A DNA stretch of 64,000 nucleotides from Anaerosolibacter sp. (GCF_029240175.1 NZ_JARBTM010000006.1:1-64000); one strand, 5' to 3'; shown: positions 25,975 through 35,700, numbered from the stretch's first letter. The notes: generated by a model not told the origin, from the sequence alone. Program-made: numbers and translations.

Positions 25975-26550
25975 TTATTTGATATATGTAATGAGGTTAG
26001 AATTTCTTTCTGGTATATTAACTGTCGCAGCATTTTTATACCCAAGCACAGCCGAATAGTAAGGCTTGTAGCCATCGGGTATTTTCAGTTCCCTTAGCAA
26101 TTCGGTGCCTTGTGTAGAATTAAATGCTAATAAGACAAAGAAAATCCAGCATGCCCCTAGTCCGATTGACTCTGCGGCAAGCAGCAAGTTTTGAGTAGCA
26201 GTGGCACAATCCGCTTCGAGAGGTATGGGAGCCTGTTCATTGCCAGAAACTATAATCAGTGTTGGTGCATTGTACAGACAATGGAACCTCTCATCATTGC
26301 CCAGTTCCCTTAAATGTTCAAAATCCATTTGCTTGGCGGCTTCTTTTGCCGCAATATTTAGTCTGTCCAGCAGTTCCTTGTTTTGAATTACTGTAAAATG
26401 CCGTGATTGATCCCATGCGTAAGGTGCATACAGCCCTGCTTCCAGTACCGCCTGTAATTCTTCATCCTTAATCTGTTCATCCTTAAAACTTCTGATACTC
26501 CTGCGTTGCTTAATATTTTTTAAAGTTTCATTGGTAATTCTATTTTGCAT
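25975..26550 (-). CDS. Nitroreductase family protein
   Basis: 191 residues from the ATG after GGAGGAG. FMN-binding nitroreductase fold: RRSIRSFKDEQIKDEELQAV, GLYAPYAWDQSRHF, ADCATATQNLLLAAESIGLG, ACW and C-terminal LGYKNA. Such enzymes reduce nitroaromatics or quinones with NAD(P)H. It follows the MerR-type regulator by 14 nt and is likely co-transcribed and regulated by it. Confidence 0.85.
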   Translation of the reverse strand: MQNRITNETLKNIKQRRSIRSFKDEQIKDEELQAVLEAGLYAPYAWDQSRHFTVIQNKELLDRLNIAAKEAAKQMDFEHLRELGNDERFHCLYNAPTLIIVSGNEQAPIPLEADCATATQNLLLAAESIGLGACWIFFVLLAFNSTQGTELLRELKIPDGYKPYYSAVLGYKNAATVNIPERNSNLITYIK

Positions 26551-26564
26551 TTTCTCTCCTCCAA

Positions 26565-27380
26565 TCATTTCGTAACCGGATAACATATTTCAGTTATCCA
26601 ATTCCCTGAATTCATCTCCATTCCGGGATTTACATGATAAATGTTAAACATAGGCCCAGACATAGTAAATTCGTTGTCTGATATATATTTTGCAACAGCT
26701 TCATTAGCTTCGGGCAATTGTTCGTAACTCCCAGTTATAATTACTGAAGCAACAGTCATAGGTTCTGTAGTAATAAAACGAACATCTTCCGTATCAATAT
26801 ATTTGCCGTTAACAGATATCTGGATTTCCACATCTACATCTTTTTCTTTGTAACCTTCATCATAGTAAATTGTTACAGGAAAACACGGTGATGTATATTC
26901 TACCTTTTGTGATTCTATTTGCTTTGAAAGTTTATCCCATAATAGACCATCCTGTTGATTACCCGGTAAGATACCTCTTAAGCTGGCAACATAACGTGAA
27001 GGTAGTTCTTTGATTACCACATTATATTTCATATAATCGCAATCCTTTCCGATTCTATTTATTATACTTTTTAGCAGTTTTAGCTTACTTTGTTTTTCCA
27101 TGACTTCAATTTCCATTTCATCATACCGCAATAATAGATATCGTTTTAAGTTATCAATATCATCATACGTTTTAAGTATATCCTGTATCGTATCAAGACT
27201 AAACCCCATATCCTTTAAAGCCTGTATCCGGAAGGCTAGAGATAATTGTTCTGGGCTATAGTACCGATACCCTGATTCTTTATTTATATATTCAGGATTT
27301 AGAATACCTAACTCATCATAGTATCGTAGCATACGTATGCTGATCTTAGATAACTTTGAAAAATCTCCTATTTTAAGCAA
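26565..27380 (-). CDS. MerR family regulator with GyrI-like effector domain
   Basis: About 271 residues. The best start is the TTG six bases after GGAGGTG (an ATG 27 nt further up would put that site inside the gene). N-terminal MerR helix-turn-helix (LLKIGDFSKLSKISIRMLRY, YDELGIL, SGYRYYSPEQ), a coiled-coil dimer helix, then a GyrI-like effector-binding domain (YNVVIKELPSRYVASLRG ... ITEICYPVTK). BmrR-type activators with this layout respond to small toxic compounds, which fits the nitroreductase downstream. Confidence 0.85.
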   Translation of the reverse strand: MLKIGDFSKLSKISIRMLRYYDELGILNPEYINKESGYRYYSPEQLSLAFRIQALKDMGFSLDTIQDILKTYDDIDNLKRYLLLRYDEMEIEVMEKQSKLKLLKSIINRIGKDCDYMKYNVVIKELPSRYVASLRGILPGNQQDGLLWDKLSKQIESQKVEYTSPCFPVTIYYDEGYKEKDVDVEIQISVNGKYIDTEDVRFITTEPMTVASVIITGSYEQLPEANEAVAKYISDNEFTMSGPMFNIYHVNPGMEMNSGNWITEICYPVTK

Positions 27381-27544
27381 CTGATGCACCTCCAAGACTT
27401 CTATCATTAACTTATTTCAATCTTACACTATACCATTGTGGTAGAGTCAATAGTAATGTTCTGTAGTATACGTAATCTTTCGTACTTGTATCTATGATAT
27501 ATAGGATGATAGCCCCAGGTACAGAGCCTAAGAATTTAGTTAAA

Positions 27545-27585
27545 TTAAAAAATCCTCTGCTGAATATATTTTCAACAGAGAATTT
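27545..27585 (-). terminator. Terminator of rlmD
   Basis: Stem TCCTCTG/CAGAGAA region with an A/T-rich loop and T6 run on the minus strand, just after the rlmD stop. It sits inside unit 13, so it came with the newest tail if the insertion model is right. Confidence 0.7.
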
Positions 27586-27596
27586 TTTAATCTTTT

Positions 27597-28964
27597 CTAC
27601 TCCCTAACCACTAACGCTACAGCCTCACAATGCGTGGTGTGAGGAAACATATCTACTGGCTGTACTTCGATAACCTTATAACCTCTTTCATCTAGATATT
27701 TCAAATCTCTGGCTAGGGTACTTGGGTTACAGGATACATAGACAATGCGTTTTGGGCTTATCTTCACAATGGTCTCTAATACAACTTCTTCACATCCCTT
27801 TCTCGGCGGATCAACAACTACTACATCGGCGGTGATTCCTCGTTTATAAAGTCTTGGCACTACTTCTTCTGCTTTGCCCACATAGAACTCTGTATTTTCT
27901 ATACCATTAATCCTAGCATTTTCTCTGGCGTCTTCAATGGCAGCATCTATGATTTCTATACCGTAAACCTTTTTTGCCTTTTGGGCCAAAAATAGGGAAA
28001 TGGTGCCGATACCGCAGTAAACATCAAATACAGTTTCTTCACCTGTAAGTCCTGCATATTCAAGGGCCTTTTCGTATAATACCTTGGTTTGCATTGGATT
28101 TACTTGAAAGAAGGATAATGCAGATATATGGAATTTTAGGTCTCCAATATAATCTACAATTTTATCTTCTCCAAAAAGAGTAATACATTCATCTCCTAAT
28201 ATACGATTGGTCTTTTTCATATTGATATTTTGTACAATGCTTTTGATCTCAGGAATTTCTTTGATTAGTTCCTGAATAAGCTCCATCAGATATGGAATTT
28301 TTCTGCCGTTGGTGATCAGTACTACCATAATTTCTCCAGTGGTAAATCCTACTTTGGTGAGCATGTGCCGTATGAATCCCCTACCTGTTTCGTCATCAAA
28401 GGCAGAAACGTTGTATTGCTCCATGTACCTCCTTAATACTGCTACGATACGGTCATTCACTTCATGTTGAATATAGCAGCTTGATGTGTTAACGATCTCG
28501 TGGGTTCCCTTTTTATAGAACCCAATGACTGCTTGGTTATCCAGTCTACCTACAGGGAACTGGGCCTTGTTTCTGTACCTGGCGGGCTCTTCCATCCCTA
28601 TCGTATTATGAATCAATACGTCTTCCAACTTTCCAATCCGTTCGATGTTAGCTTTTACTGTATTGGTTTTTAAATGTAACTGCTCCTGATAACTTATGTG
28701 CTGTGTTTGGCATCCTCCACATGTATCGGCGATGGGACAGACAGGAGTGATTCTATTGGGTGATGGATTTACGAGCTTAATGATTTTTCCCACTGCATAG
28801 TTTTTCTTCACTAGCTCGATCTTTATCCGCAGGTCATCTCCAGGCACACCCCCTTGGACAAATACGGTAAACCCTTCTACACGGCCAATACCTTCTCCAT
28901 TATGTCCAATATCCGCTATATGTACTTCATAGATTTTCCCTTTTTCAACAACGTTGTTTTTCAT
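27597..28964 (-). CDS. rlmD: 23S rRNA (uracil-5-)-methyltransferase, RlmD/RumA family
   Basis: 455 residues from the ATG after GGGAGAG. TRAM domain (residues about 5-65), Fe-S cysteines in CPIADTCGGCQTQ, SAM-binding DVYCGIGTISLFLA, VDPPRKGCEEVV, the nucleophile region VYVSCNPSTLARDL and the C-terminal base motif FPHTTHCEAVALVVRE. The last 15 codons (27597-27641) are the segment copied, in variant form, 13 times to the left. The gene is intact and should be functional: it would methylate U1939-type positions of 23S rRNA, though it could also be the RlmCD type. It is the anchor and apparent target of the cassette array. Confidence 0.9.
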   Translation of the reverse strand: MKNNVVEKGKIYEVHIADIGHNGEGIGRVEGFTVFVQGGVPGDDLRIKIELVKKNYAVGKIIKLVNPSPNRITPVCPIADTCGGCQTQHISYQEQLHLKTNTVKANIERIGKLEDVLIHNTIGMEEPARYRNKAQFPVGRLDNQAVIGFYKKGTHEIVNTSSCYIQHEVNDRIVAVLRRYMEQYNVSAFDDETGRGFIRHMLTKVGFTTGEIMVVLITNGRKIPYLMELIQELIKEIPEIKSIVQNINMKKTNRILGDECITLFGEDKIVDYIGDLKFHISALSFFQVNPMQTKVLYEKALEYAGLTGEETVFDVYCGIGTISLFLAQKAKKVYGIEIIDAAIEDARENARINGIENTEFYVGKAEEVVPRLYKRGITADVVVVDPPRKGCEEVVLETIVKISPKRIVYVSCNPSTLARDLKYLDERGYKVIEVQPVDMFPHTTHCEAVALVVRE

Positions 28965-29076
28965 TGGCTTCTCTCCCTGCATAAATCTTTTTATGGATAA
29001 CTTCTATTATAGCTTTCGTCTAATATGCGTGAACTTCATATACCAATTGCCTGGGCTGATATAATTCTTAACTGAT

Positions 29077-29098
29077 GGGTGGACAGGGTCGTCCACCC
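29077..29098. repeat. Small hairpin in the rlmD-gerMN gap
   Basis: GGGTGGAC/GTCCACCC 8-bp stem with a 6-nt loop. A related but imperfect GTCGTCC-type sequence lies at 42910-42935. The rest of 28965-29289 shows only the divergent upstream regions of rlmD and the GerMN gene. Confidence 0.5.
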
Positions 29099-29289
29099 CT
29101 ACCCTTATTAAATAACTACTTAATACTATCAATTATCGTCCTAGGATTTATCCAACCCATGGCAAAATAATTTTTTCTAAAATTTGGATAAAAATGTGTA
29201 CTTAGTCCCCTTTTCCCTTTGTTAAAAATCCCTTATAATGAAATTAGCAAGAAAATTTTGGACAAGCAACATGTTTAAGGAGGACTCTT

Positions 29290-30657
29290 ATGCTTCGATC
29301 ACTATTAAATCTTTGTCTTGTTGGTATTATTTGCGTTACAGCAACAACTATCCCTATCGAAAAAAACGGCTTAGACATGAACATTTCATTTAAGCTACCC
29401 AAAATACAGATGCCAAAATTCCAAGGGCCCAAGCTTCCAACCAAAGTTTCCCCCCCTGAGCTTGTCTATGCTGGCAATTCAGAAGTTTTGGATTTAGAAA
29501 ATCCCTATAGTTATCAATTTTATATACGAAGCACAAAACCACAGGAACTAACCTATGATTCAGATAATCCTCTGGTCCTTGAAATTATTCAAGATAGCCA
29601 AATCATAAGGACATTGACTACATCGGAATTTGTTCAAACAGTGCCAGAAGATCAAAACAGTATTGAAGACCAAGCAGCCTATCAGCTGGATTTATCTCAG
29701 CAAAAGCTTGGACTTCCTGATGGAAAATATGTCTTCCACATCTATGGGACTGCCCGAGAGCTAAAAGGCATTGAACCGTTAGCTTTAAACATAACCTATT
29801 CTACCATTTCTCCTTATCTTCCTGCAACCAATACGGCAGGTAAAGGAAAAATGGGTGTAACAATGTTTTTCTCTGACTCTCAAAACCCACAGCAATTGGT
29901 GCCTGTTACCCGCTTTGTTCCTTCTAGTAACGCGCCGCTGCGGGCAACCATCGATCAAACAAAAAAGGGTTCTGATATCCTAGGCTTCCAATCTCCGATC
30001 CCGAGTGTAAGTAAGATTCAGATTCGTCAAGGTACTGCAATTCTACATTTAGGTTCTGATTTGGAACGATTTAATCAAGACCCTGCCTTGGGGAATGCTG
30101 CAGTAAAAAGCTTCGTCAATGCGCTAACGGCTATTCCTGGTGTCGACAAGGTGAAGTTCTTGGTTAATGGCAGAGAGTCTGATAACATTTTCGGCGGTAT
30201 GAGTACACGAGTACCGCTGGGTGCCGACATTAATCCCAGGATATATCTGGGGCTGAACCTAAATCAAAATAGAGTACTTCTTGCCCCAGTCAGCTTGAAT
30301 GATCAAAACATGGTTTATGAAAACATCTTCCATGGCTTGAGAACTGGTGAAATCGGTGGACAAAAGATAACGGGCCTTATGGCTCCTATTCCTCAGAAAG
30401 TGAATCTTATCAATCATACATTGGCAGGTGACCAGTTAACACTAAACTTATCGAAAGAATTTACGAGCGTATATTCTGATCGTCCTGATTTACAAAAAAT
30501 GATGGTTGACGCCATTGTTTACAGCTATACCAGCATCATTGGTGTAAACAATGTACAAATCCTTGTAGAAGGTCAGTCTATAGATACTTTGGGTGATATG
30601 AATCTAACTGGCAGTATCAAAAAACCTTTATATATAAATCCTGAAGTACAACAATAA
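29290..30657 (+). CDS. BsuPI-GerMN-GerMN secreted/anchored protein (sporulation-type)
   Basis: 455 residues after AAGGAGG. N-terminal hydrophobic anchor (LLNLCLVGIICVTATTIP), then a BsuPI-like domain (about 55-165: VLDLENPYSYQFYIRSTKPQ ... LPDGKYVFHIYGTA) and two GerMN domains (about 180-300 and 310-450, each with a variable start and a conserved VDKVKFLVNG or VNNVQILVEG end). GerMN proteins act in spore assembly or germination in Bacillus. Divergent from rlmD; ends in a strong terminator. Confidence 0.8.
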   Translation: MLRSLLNLCLVGIICVTATTIPIEKNGLDMNISFKLPKIQMPKFQGPKLPTKVSPPELVYAGNSEVLDLENPYSYQFYIRSTKPQELTYDSDNPLVLEIIQDSQIIRTLTTSEFVQTVPEDQNSIEDQAAYQLDLSQQKLGLPDGKYVFHIYGTARELKGIEPLALNITYSTISPYLPATNTAGKGKMGVTMFFSDSQNPQQLVPVTRFVPSSNAPLRATIDQTKKGSDILGFQSPIPSVSKIQIRQGTAILHLGSDLERFNQDPALGNAAVKSFVNALTAIPGVDKVKFLVNGRESDNIFGGMSTRVPLGADINPRIYLGLNLNQNRVLLAPVSLNDQNMVYENIFHGLRTGEIGGQKITGLMAPIPQKVNLINHTLAGDQLTLNLSKEFTSVYSDRPDLQKMMVDAIVYSYTSIIGVNNVQILVEGQSIDTLGDMNLTGSIKKPLYINPEVQQ

Positions 30658-30664
30658 ATAATAC

Positions 30665-30698
30665 AAAAGAGAAAGATGGAAAATCATCTTTCTCTTTT
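30665..30698 (+). terminator. Terminator of the GerMN gene
   Basis: AAAAGAGAAAGAT/ATCTTTCTCTTTT long perfect stem followed by a T-rich run. Confidence 0.85.
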
Positions 30699-30846
30699 AT
30701 ATATTTCCAAAAAAATATGGCACCAAGAATTATTGTGCCACGAAAATTAGAATCAGTTACCGCTTCACTTTTAAACAAAAGCTACTATAGATTATTATAC
30801 ATAATTTAGAACTTTATACCAATAAATCTAGGTTAATTTTATGAAT

Positions 30847-31854
30847 CTAGGACAAATTTTCTTTTACCCTTTGCAGCATCTTGCGAATTGGTAAATCATA
30901 AGGACATTTTGGCTCGCATAAACCGCAAGCAATACAGTCATTGGCATTTTTCCCGATGGCAACATACCGTTCCTTTGCCCAATCCTTTAAATTATATCTT
31001 ATATAATACCCTTCTAAAATAAATTGAGTAGGAATATCTAGCCCCTGGGGACAAGGTCCGCAATAACCACATCTCCTGCAGAATGTTTCACCAAGTTCTT
31101 TAGCGATTTTTTGGATTTGCTCTCTTTCATCCGGTGCAAGAGATGTTTTTTCTTTACCCACAGAAGCATTCTCTTCGATTTGAACCAAACTATCCATTCC
31201 TGGAATCGCCGTTGTGATATTGGGATTATCCATGATATATCGCAGAGCTAGCGCTCCTTGGTCTATAGCTCCCCCTGCCATGGGCTTCATGACGATGACC
31301 CCAATGTCTGCTGCCTTGGCTTTCTCAAAAATGGACGCTCCTTGGCTCTCAACGATATTATAGGGGAATTGAACTGTAGAGAAACATCCTGATTCTATAG
31401 CTTTCTCCAGCATCTGGACATCATGGGTTGTAAATCCAATATGTCCAATCTTTCCCTCCTGTTGTGCCTCCAGCAATGCTTTGTATGCCCCATTTTCCCC
31501 CATAACTTCATCAAACTGTCCTTGGGTTCGAACATTATGAAACTGATATAAATCTATATAGTCTGTCTGAAAGCTCTGTAGACTACTTTCCACGTCAGCT
31601 TTCATACCAGCGTAGTCCCTTGCCATAGACTTGGTGGCTATGATCCAATGCTGTCGTTGACCTTTCAATCCATGTCCAATCAGTGTCTCACTGACCGTAT
31701 AGCCTTTCGCCGAATCAATAAAATTGATTCCCAGTTGTAATGCTCTTTGAAGCATTTGCACTGCCATTTCCTGATCAACTCGCTGCAGTGGAATACCTCC
31801 AAAACCTATAACAGACACTTCCAGTCCTGTCCTACCTAAAATTCTTTTTTCCAC
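30847..31854 (-). CDS. Aldo/keto reductase with C-terminal 4Fe-4S domain
   Basis: About 335 residues. A GTG start 7 nt after GGGGAGG is better placed than the ATG two codons earlier. AKR barrel with LGRTGLEVSVIGFGGIPLQR, catalytic region FIDSAKGYTVSE and DLYQFHNV. Then two cysteine clusters: CRRCGYCGPCPQGLDI and CIACGLCEPKCPYDLPI, binding iron-sulfur clusters. Such ferredoxin-type AKRs are common in anaerobes. Last gene of the minus-strand run from pyk. Confidence 0.85.
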   Translation of the reverse strand: MEKRILGRTGLEVSVIGFGGIPLQRVDQEMAVQMLQRALQLGINFIDSAKGYTVSETLIGHGLKGQRQHWIIATKSMARDYAGMKADVESSLQSFQTDYIDLYQFHNVRTQGQFDEVMGENGAYKALLEAQQEGKIGHIGFTTHDVQMLEKAIESGCFSTVQFPYNIVESQGASIFEKAKAADIGVIVMKPMAGGAIDQGALALRYIMDNPNITTAIPGMDSLVQIEENASVGKEKTSLAPDEREQIQKIAKELGETFCRRCGYCGPCPQGLDIPTQFILEGYYIRYNLKDWAKERYVAIGKNANDCIACGLCEPKCPYDLPIRKMLQRVKENLS

Positions 31855-31875
31855 GTTCATTCCTCCCCATGTCTA

Positions 31876-32271
31876 TTACCATCGAAAGTAAAAGTTTACC
31901 TTTCCTTCATCGATCATCTTTCTTAGCTTATTTTTAATAAATACTTTTACCAAATGTCTCGTACCTGGAAGTACAAGAATAAATCCCGTGGTATCCGTCA
32001 AAATCCCTGGTGTAAGAAGCATAGCTCCGCCGATCAATACACACAGCCCATTGATCAATTCATCTCCCGGCATCCTGCCTTCTCCCATTTCCATCTTGAT
32101 TCGAAATAGGATTTGATTTCCTTGGGATTTAGCCAGATATGCTCCCAAAACCCCTGTGAAGATAACAATGCCCAATGTGTACCCCAACCCAACATATTGG
32201 TTAAGTTTGAATAAGATTGCTAATTCTATTAAGGGTACCATGGTAAAAAGTAAGATTAGACGCATTAGCAT
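31876..32271 (-). CDS. FxsA family membrane protein
   Basis: 131 residues with four hydrophobic segments (LILLFTMVPLIELAILFKL, GLGYTLGIVIFTGVLGAYLA, LINGLCVLIGGAMLLTPGIL, TTGFILVLPG), the FxsA pattern. Ends in a basic tail. The start overlaps the upstream thioesterase region. Precise role unknown; FxsA of E. coli affects phage F exclusion. Confidence 0.85.
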   Translation of the reverse strand: MLMRLILLFTMVPLIELAILFKLNQYVGLGYTLGIVIFTGVLGAYLAKSQGNQILFRIKMEMGEGRMPGDELINGLCVLIGGAMLLTPGILTDTTGFILVLPGTRHLVKVFIKNKLRKMIDEGKVNFYFRW

Positions 32272-32272
32272 A

Positions 32273-32698
32273 TTACTGCACCTCTTTCATACAGTCTTGA
32301 AGAATCTCCCATACCTTTGGATTCACCTTTTTAAAATTTACTGGTTTTAAGCTTCTATCTACGAAGGCGTGAATGGTTTTCCCAGTGGCAAGCAGTTCTC
32401 CATCTTCCTTCCGAATAATTTCATATTGAAATTCTAATCGAATGCCCTTCAGTGCTTCAATTCTCGTTCGAATCAATATTTCATCATCATACTTTGCTGG
32501 GATCTTATAGACACATCCGCTTTCAATAACGGGCAAAATCATGCCTTCCCGTTCCATCTGGGCATAAGTATAGCCCAAAGACCTGAAAAACTCTGACCTA
32601 CCTACCTCAAACCATGTATAATAATTACCGTTGTATACCACGCCCATCTGGTCGGTTTCTTCATATCTCACACGTAACCATGCATCATTTGTATACAT
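32273..32698 (-). CDS. Acyl-CoA thioesterase, YbgC/4-hydroxybenzoyl-CoA type
   Basis: 141 residues from the ATG after GGAGGTGC. Hot-dog fold with the YbgC signature RVRYEETDQMGVVYNGNYYT and FEVGRSEFFRSLG. The Asp in TDQMG is the catalytic residue. Probably hydrolyses short or medium acyl-CoAs; in many bacteria it is tied to phospholipid metabolism. Co-oriented with pyk upstream and fxsA downstream (2 nt gap). Confidence 0.87.
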   Translation of the reverse strand: MYTNDAWLRVRYEETDQMGVVYNGNYYTWFEVGRSEFFRSLGYTYAQMEREGMILPVIESGCVYKIPAKYDDEILIRTRIEALKGIRLEFQYEIIRKEDGELLATGKTIHAFVDRSLKPVNFKKVNPKVWEILQDCMKEVQ

Positions 32699-32812
32699 TT
32701 TATGCACCTCCTAGGAATTATAGACAATCAATGCGAGAATCTGCTCTATCACTTTGGAATATGGGTACCTGTTCCCTACATTTTATTATATCCTATTCCT
32801 ACATATATGCAA

Positions 32813-32840
32813 ACAGCCGAACCTTTATTGGTTCGGCTGT
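32813..32840 (-). terminator. Terminator of pyk
   Basis: ACAGCCGAACC/GGTTCGGCTGT perfect stem just after the pyk stop. Confidence 0.8.
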
Positions 32841-32854
32841 AAATACTGTTCTTT

Positions 32855-34612
32855 TTATAGTACTCTTGCTTTTCCTTGGTATACCAATCCTCTAATACTG
32901 TCAACCGTTACTTCCATACCATGCTTTAAGATGGTGGTCGCACCTGTGGTTCCCACAATTACAGGTATACCTAGATGTAAACCTACGATGGCTGCATGGG
33001 AAGTCAACCCGCCTTCTTCAACAATGACCGCTGCTGCCTTTTCCATATACTTCACCATATCTTTATCGGTACCTACAGCAACCAGTATGTCACCTTCATT
33101 GAATTTTGAAGCTGCCTCTTCTGCGTTGTTCACGATGGAAACCTTTCCAATGGCTGAATGCTTGCCAACACCCATACCCTTCACTAAAATTTCACCAACA
33201 ATATGAACCTTGATGGTATTTGTTGTACCAGCCACACCCACAGGCACACCTGCAGTAATAACAATCAAATCTCCACCCTTAATATGTCCCGTAGCTAAGG
33301 ATTTTTGAATTGCAGCATCAAATACTTCATCTGTTGATTGAGCCTCTCGGATAATCACAGGATAGGTTCCCCATGTCAATGCCAGCTTTCTAGCCACCTT
33401 TTGGGTTGTAGTGGTAGCAATAATCGGTGCCTTCGGTCTGAACTTAGAAACCATTCTGGCTGTATGGCCCGATGAAGTTGCTGTTAGAATGGCTGATGCT
33501 CCTAAATCATAGGCAGTGGTACAAGTTGCATGGCTGATGGCATCTGTAATGGTTTTATCCTTACCAATTCCCTTTTCTTTCAAAATCTGTTCATAATTGA
33601 GGGAAGCTTCGGTAGTTTTTGCAATATTGGCCATGGTACCAACAGATTCAAGAGGATACTTTCCTGCTGCCGTTTCCCCAGAAAGCATGATGGCATCTGT
33701 TCCATCAAAGATGGCATTGGCCACGTCGGTAACCTCCGCCCTCGTAGGTCTTGGATTTCGAATCATTGAGTCAAGCATTTGCGTAGCCGTAATAACTGGC
33801 TTGCCTACCGCATTACACTTTTTGATAATCATCTTTTGCACCAATGGAACCTGCTCTGTTGGGATTTCTACCCCCAGGTCACCCCTAGCTACCATGATCC
33901 CATCAGATATTTCAATGATTTCATCGATATTGTCTACACCCTCTTGGTTTTCAATTTTTGAGATAATCTGGATATCTCCAGCATTATGGGCTTCTAATAT
34001 CTTTCTGATTTCCAGTACATCTGCAGCCTTTCTTACGAAGGATGCAGCAATGAAGTCGATATCGTTTTGTATCCCAAATATGATGTCATCGCTGTCCTTC
34101 TGGGTGATGGCAGGCAAGTTGATCTTTACCCCCGGGACATTTACGCCCTTGTGGTTCTTTACCGTACCCGAATTTTTTATAGAACATTTAATATCTGTAT
34201 TATCAATGATTTCTAATACCTCTAGACCGATTAACCCATCGTCTATCAAAATACTGTCTCCCTTTTTTACATCTTTCGGCAACTCTTTATAGGAAATTGT
34301 ACATATGTTTTCATCACCGGCAACATCTCTTGTGGTTAGCGTATACTCTTTCCCCTCTTCAAGGAAGGCCTCTCCATCTTTAAAATTTCCTGTTCTAATT
34401 TCAGGTCCTTTGGTATCCAATAATATTGCAACAGGAAGTCCTAACTCTTCTCTTACATCCTTTACTGCCTCGATACGCTTTAAGTGCTCCTCATGGCTTC
34501 CATGGGAAAAGTTCAAACGTGCCACATTCATTCCTTGAAGAATGATTTTTTCCAATACATCCTTTTTCTCACTAGCTGGTCCTATGGTACATACAATTTT
34601 TGTCTTTCTCAT
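32855..34612 (-). CDS. pyk: Pyruvate kinase with C-terminal phosphohistidine-like domain
   Basis: 585 residues after GGAGGGG. Canonical motifs: [68 protein letters not shown] and [10 protein letters not shown]. An extra C-terminal domain (about 480-585, [21 protein letters not shown]) is like the swivelling domain of PEP-utilising enzymes, as in many Firmicutes. Makes ATP and pyruvate from PEP. It lies 20 nt downstream of pfkA, forming a glycolytic operon. Confidence 0.96.
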   Translation of the reverse strand: MRKTKIVCTIGPASEKKDVLEKIILQGMNVARLNFSHGSHEEHLKRIEAVKDVREELGLPVAILLDTKGPEIRTGNFKDGEAFLEEGKEYTLTTRDVAGDENICTISYKELPKDVKKGDSILIDDGLIGLEVLEIIDNTDIKCSIKNSGTVKNHKGVNVPGVKINLPAITQKDSDDIIFGIQNDIDFIAASFVRKAADVLEIRKILEAHNAGDIQIISKIENQEGVDNIDEIIEISDGIMVARGDLGVEIPTEQVPLVQKMIIKKCNAVGKPVITATQMLDSMIRNPRPTRAEVTDVANAIFDGTDAIMLSGETAAGKYPLESVGTMANIAKTTEASLNYEQILKEKGIGKDKTITDAISHATCTTAYDLGASAILTATSSGHTARMVSKFRPKAPIIATTTTQKVARKLALTWGTYPVIIREAQSTDEVFDAAIQKSLATGHIKGGDLIVITAGVPVGVAGTTNTIKVHIVGEILVKGMGVGKHSAIGKVSIVNNAEEAASKFNEGDILVAVGTDKDMVKYMEKAAAVIVEEGGLTSHAAIVGLHLGIPVIVGTTGATTILKHGMEVTVDSIRGLVYQGKARVL

Positions 34613-34632
34613 CCATGCCCCTCCTCATTTTT

Positions 34633-35595
34633 TTAAATTGATAATATTTTTGCCAATTCCAACATATCTTTATTGATTTCTTTCTTTATCGAAAGTGCCT
34701 CTGAAATATCTAAATCAATAATTTCGCTACCTTTGATGCCCACCACACGGCTGCTTTTATTCTCTAGCATGAGCTGTACTGCTCTTCCACCCATACGGCT
34801 TGCCAGATTTCTATCGAAGGCCGTTGGACTGCCGCCCCTTTGTATATGTCCTAAAGTTGTTACCCTTGTATCTGCCCCAGTTTTGTCTACGATAGCCTTT
34901 GCCAACTCGTTGGGATCACCTAATACACCCTCTGCCAAGATAATAATACTATGTAGTTTTCCTCTATTTTTCCCTTGTATAAGTCTTTTACAAATCTCAT
35001 CAATGGTAAAAGGTTCTTCCGGTACAATAATACTCTCTGCACCACCAGCTAATCCTGCATGTAGAGCAATATCACCACAGTGTCTTCCCATTACTTCCAC
35101 AATGTTGGCTCTTCCATGGGAGGTGGAAGTATCTCGGATATTACTAATGGCATTTACTACGGTATTGACTGCTGTATCGAAGCCAATGGTATAGTCAGTG
35201 TAGGCCAAATCGTTGTCGATGGTGCCAGGCAGCCCAACGGCTTTTACGCCAGCTTGGCTTAACTTTTCAGCGCCCTTAAATGACCCATCTCCTCCAATCA
35301 CCACGATCCCCTCAATACCAAAGATACTGATGACATTCAGTGCTTTATTGAATCCTTTTTCTGTTCTAAATTCTTCACTTCTTGCTGTTCGAAGCATGGT
35401 TCCGCCACGATGAATGATGTCTGCCACAGAGGATAGATTCATTTCCTCAATATCGCCATTGATGAGTCCCTCGTAGCCTCTCTTAATCCCAACCACCTTT
35501 AGGTCATGATATATGGCAGATCTTACCACGGCCCTTATGGCAGCATTCATTCCTGGAGAATCACCACCACTTGTTAACACACCTATTTTTCGCAT
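34633..35595 (-). CDS. pfkA: ATP-dependent 6-phosphofructokinase
   Basis: 320 residues, the usual size, starting at [20 protein letters not shown] (ATG after AAGGGGAC; an upstream start at 35637 adds non-conserved residues). Motifs GGDGSFKGA, the catalytic [18 protein letters not shown], and [11 protein letters not shown]. Phosphorylates fructose 6-phosphate; paired with pyk immediately downstream. Confidence 0.96.
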   Translation of the reverse strand: MRKIGVLTSGGDSPGMNAAIRAVVRSAIYHDLKVVGIKRGYEGLINGDIEEMNLSSVADIIHRGGTMLRTARSEEFRTEKGFNKALNVISIFGIEGIVVIGGDGSFKGAEKLSQAGVKAVGLPGTIDNDLAYTDYTIGFDTAVNTVVNAISNIRDTSTSHGRANIVEVMGRHCGDIALHAGLAGGAESIIVPEEPFTIDEICKRLIQGKNRGKLHSIIILAEGVLGDPNELAKAIVDKTGADTRVTTLGHIQRGGSPTAFDRNLASRMGGRAVQLMLENKSSRVVGIKGSEIIDLDISEALSIKKEINKDMLELAKILSI

Positions 35596-35650
35596 GCTCT
35601 TCCAAGTCCCCTTTCTTCTTGCTATATATTCACACATTTCTAAACATTTC

Positions 35651-35688
35651 TTAAGGGAAAGTCCCTATCGAAAGGGTCTTTCCCTTAA
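35651..35688 (-). terminator. Terminator of the 62-aa gene upstream of pfkA
   Basis: AAGGGAAAG/CTTTCCCTT stem around an inner CCCT/AGGG hairpin; it separates the small gene from pfkA. Confidence 0.7.
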
Positions 35689-35700
35689 TATGATTTACCC

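Larger units (their letters stand above)
685..27645 (-). mobile_element. rlmD-tail cassette array: 13 units bounded by copies of the rlmD 3' end
   Basis: Tail copies start at 685, 1061, 4059, 5786, 6693, 8600, 9321, 10086, 21182, 22362, 22938, 24032 and 25383, and the live gene ends at 27597. The units are therefore about 0.4, 3.0, 1.7, 0.9, 1.9, 0.7, 0.8, 11.1, 1.2, 0.6, 1.1, 1.4 and 2.2 kb. All copies point the same way and nearly all cargo genes are on the same strand as rlmD. What is seen: a shared arm, a shared CACACC core and in-frame tails with stop codons. What is inferred: successive site-specific insertions into rlmD, the rlmD-proximal unit being youngest. Precedents of similar logic are SCC elements at the 3' end of rlmH and streptococcal integrative elements in rum genes. 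Confidence 0.8.

Noticed and set aside
27408-27596. Riboswitch between MerR gene and rlmD
   Set aside because: Only the rlmD terminator hairpin is visible; no known riboswitch core was seen here or elsewhere in the window.
29022-29290. tRNA or rRNA gene near the rlmD integration hotspot
   Set aside because: I saw no tRNA cloverleaf or rRNA sequence in this gap or elsewhere in the window.
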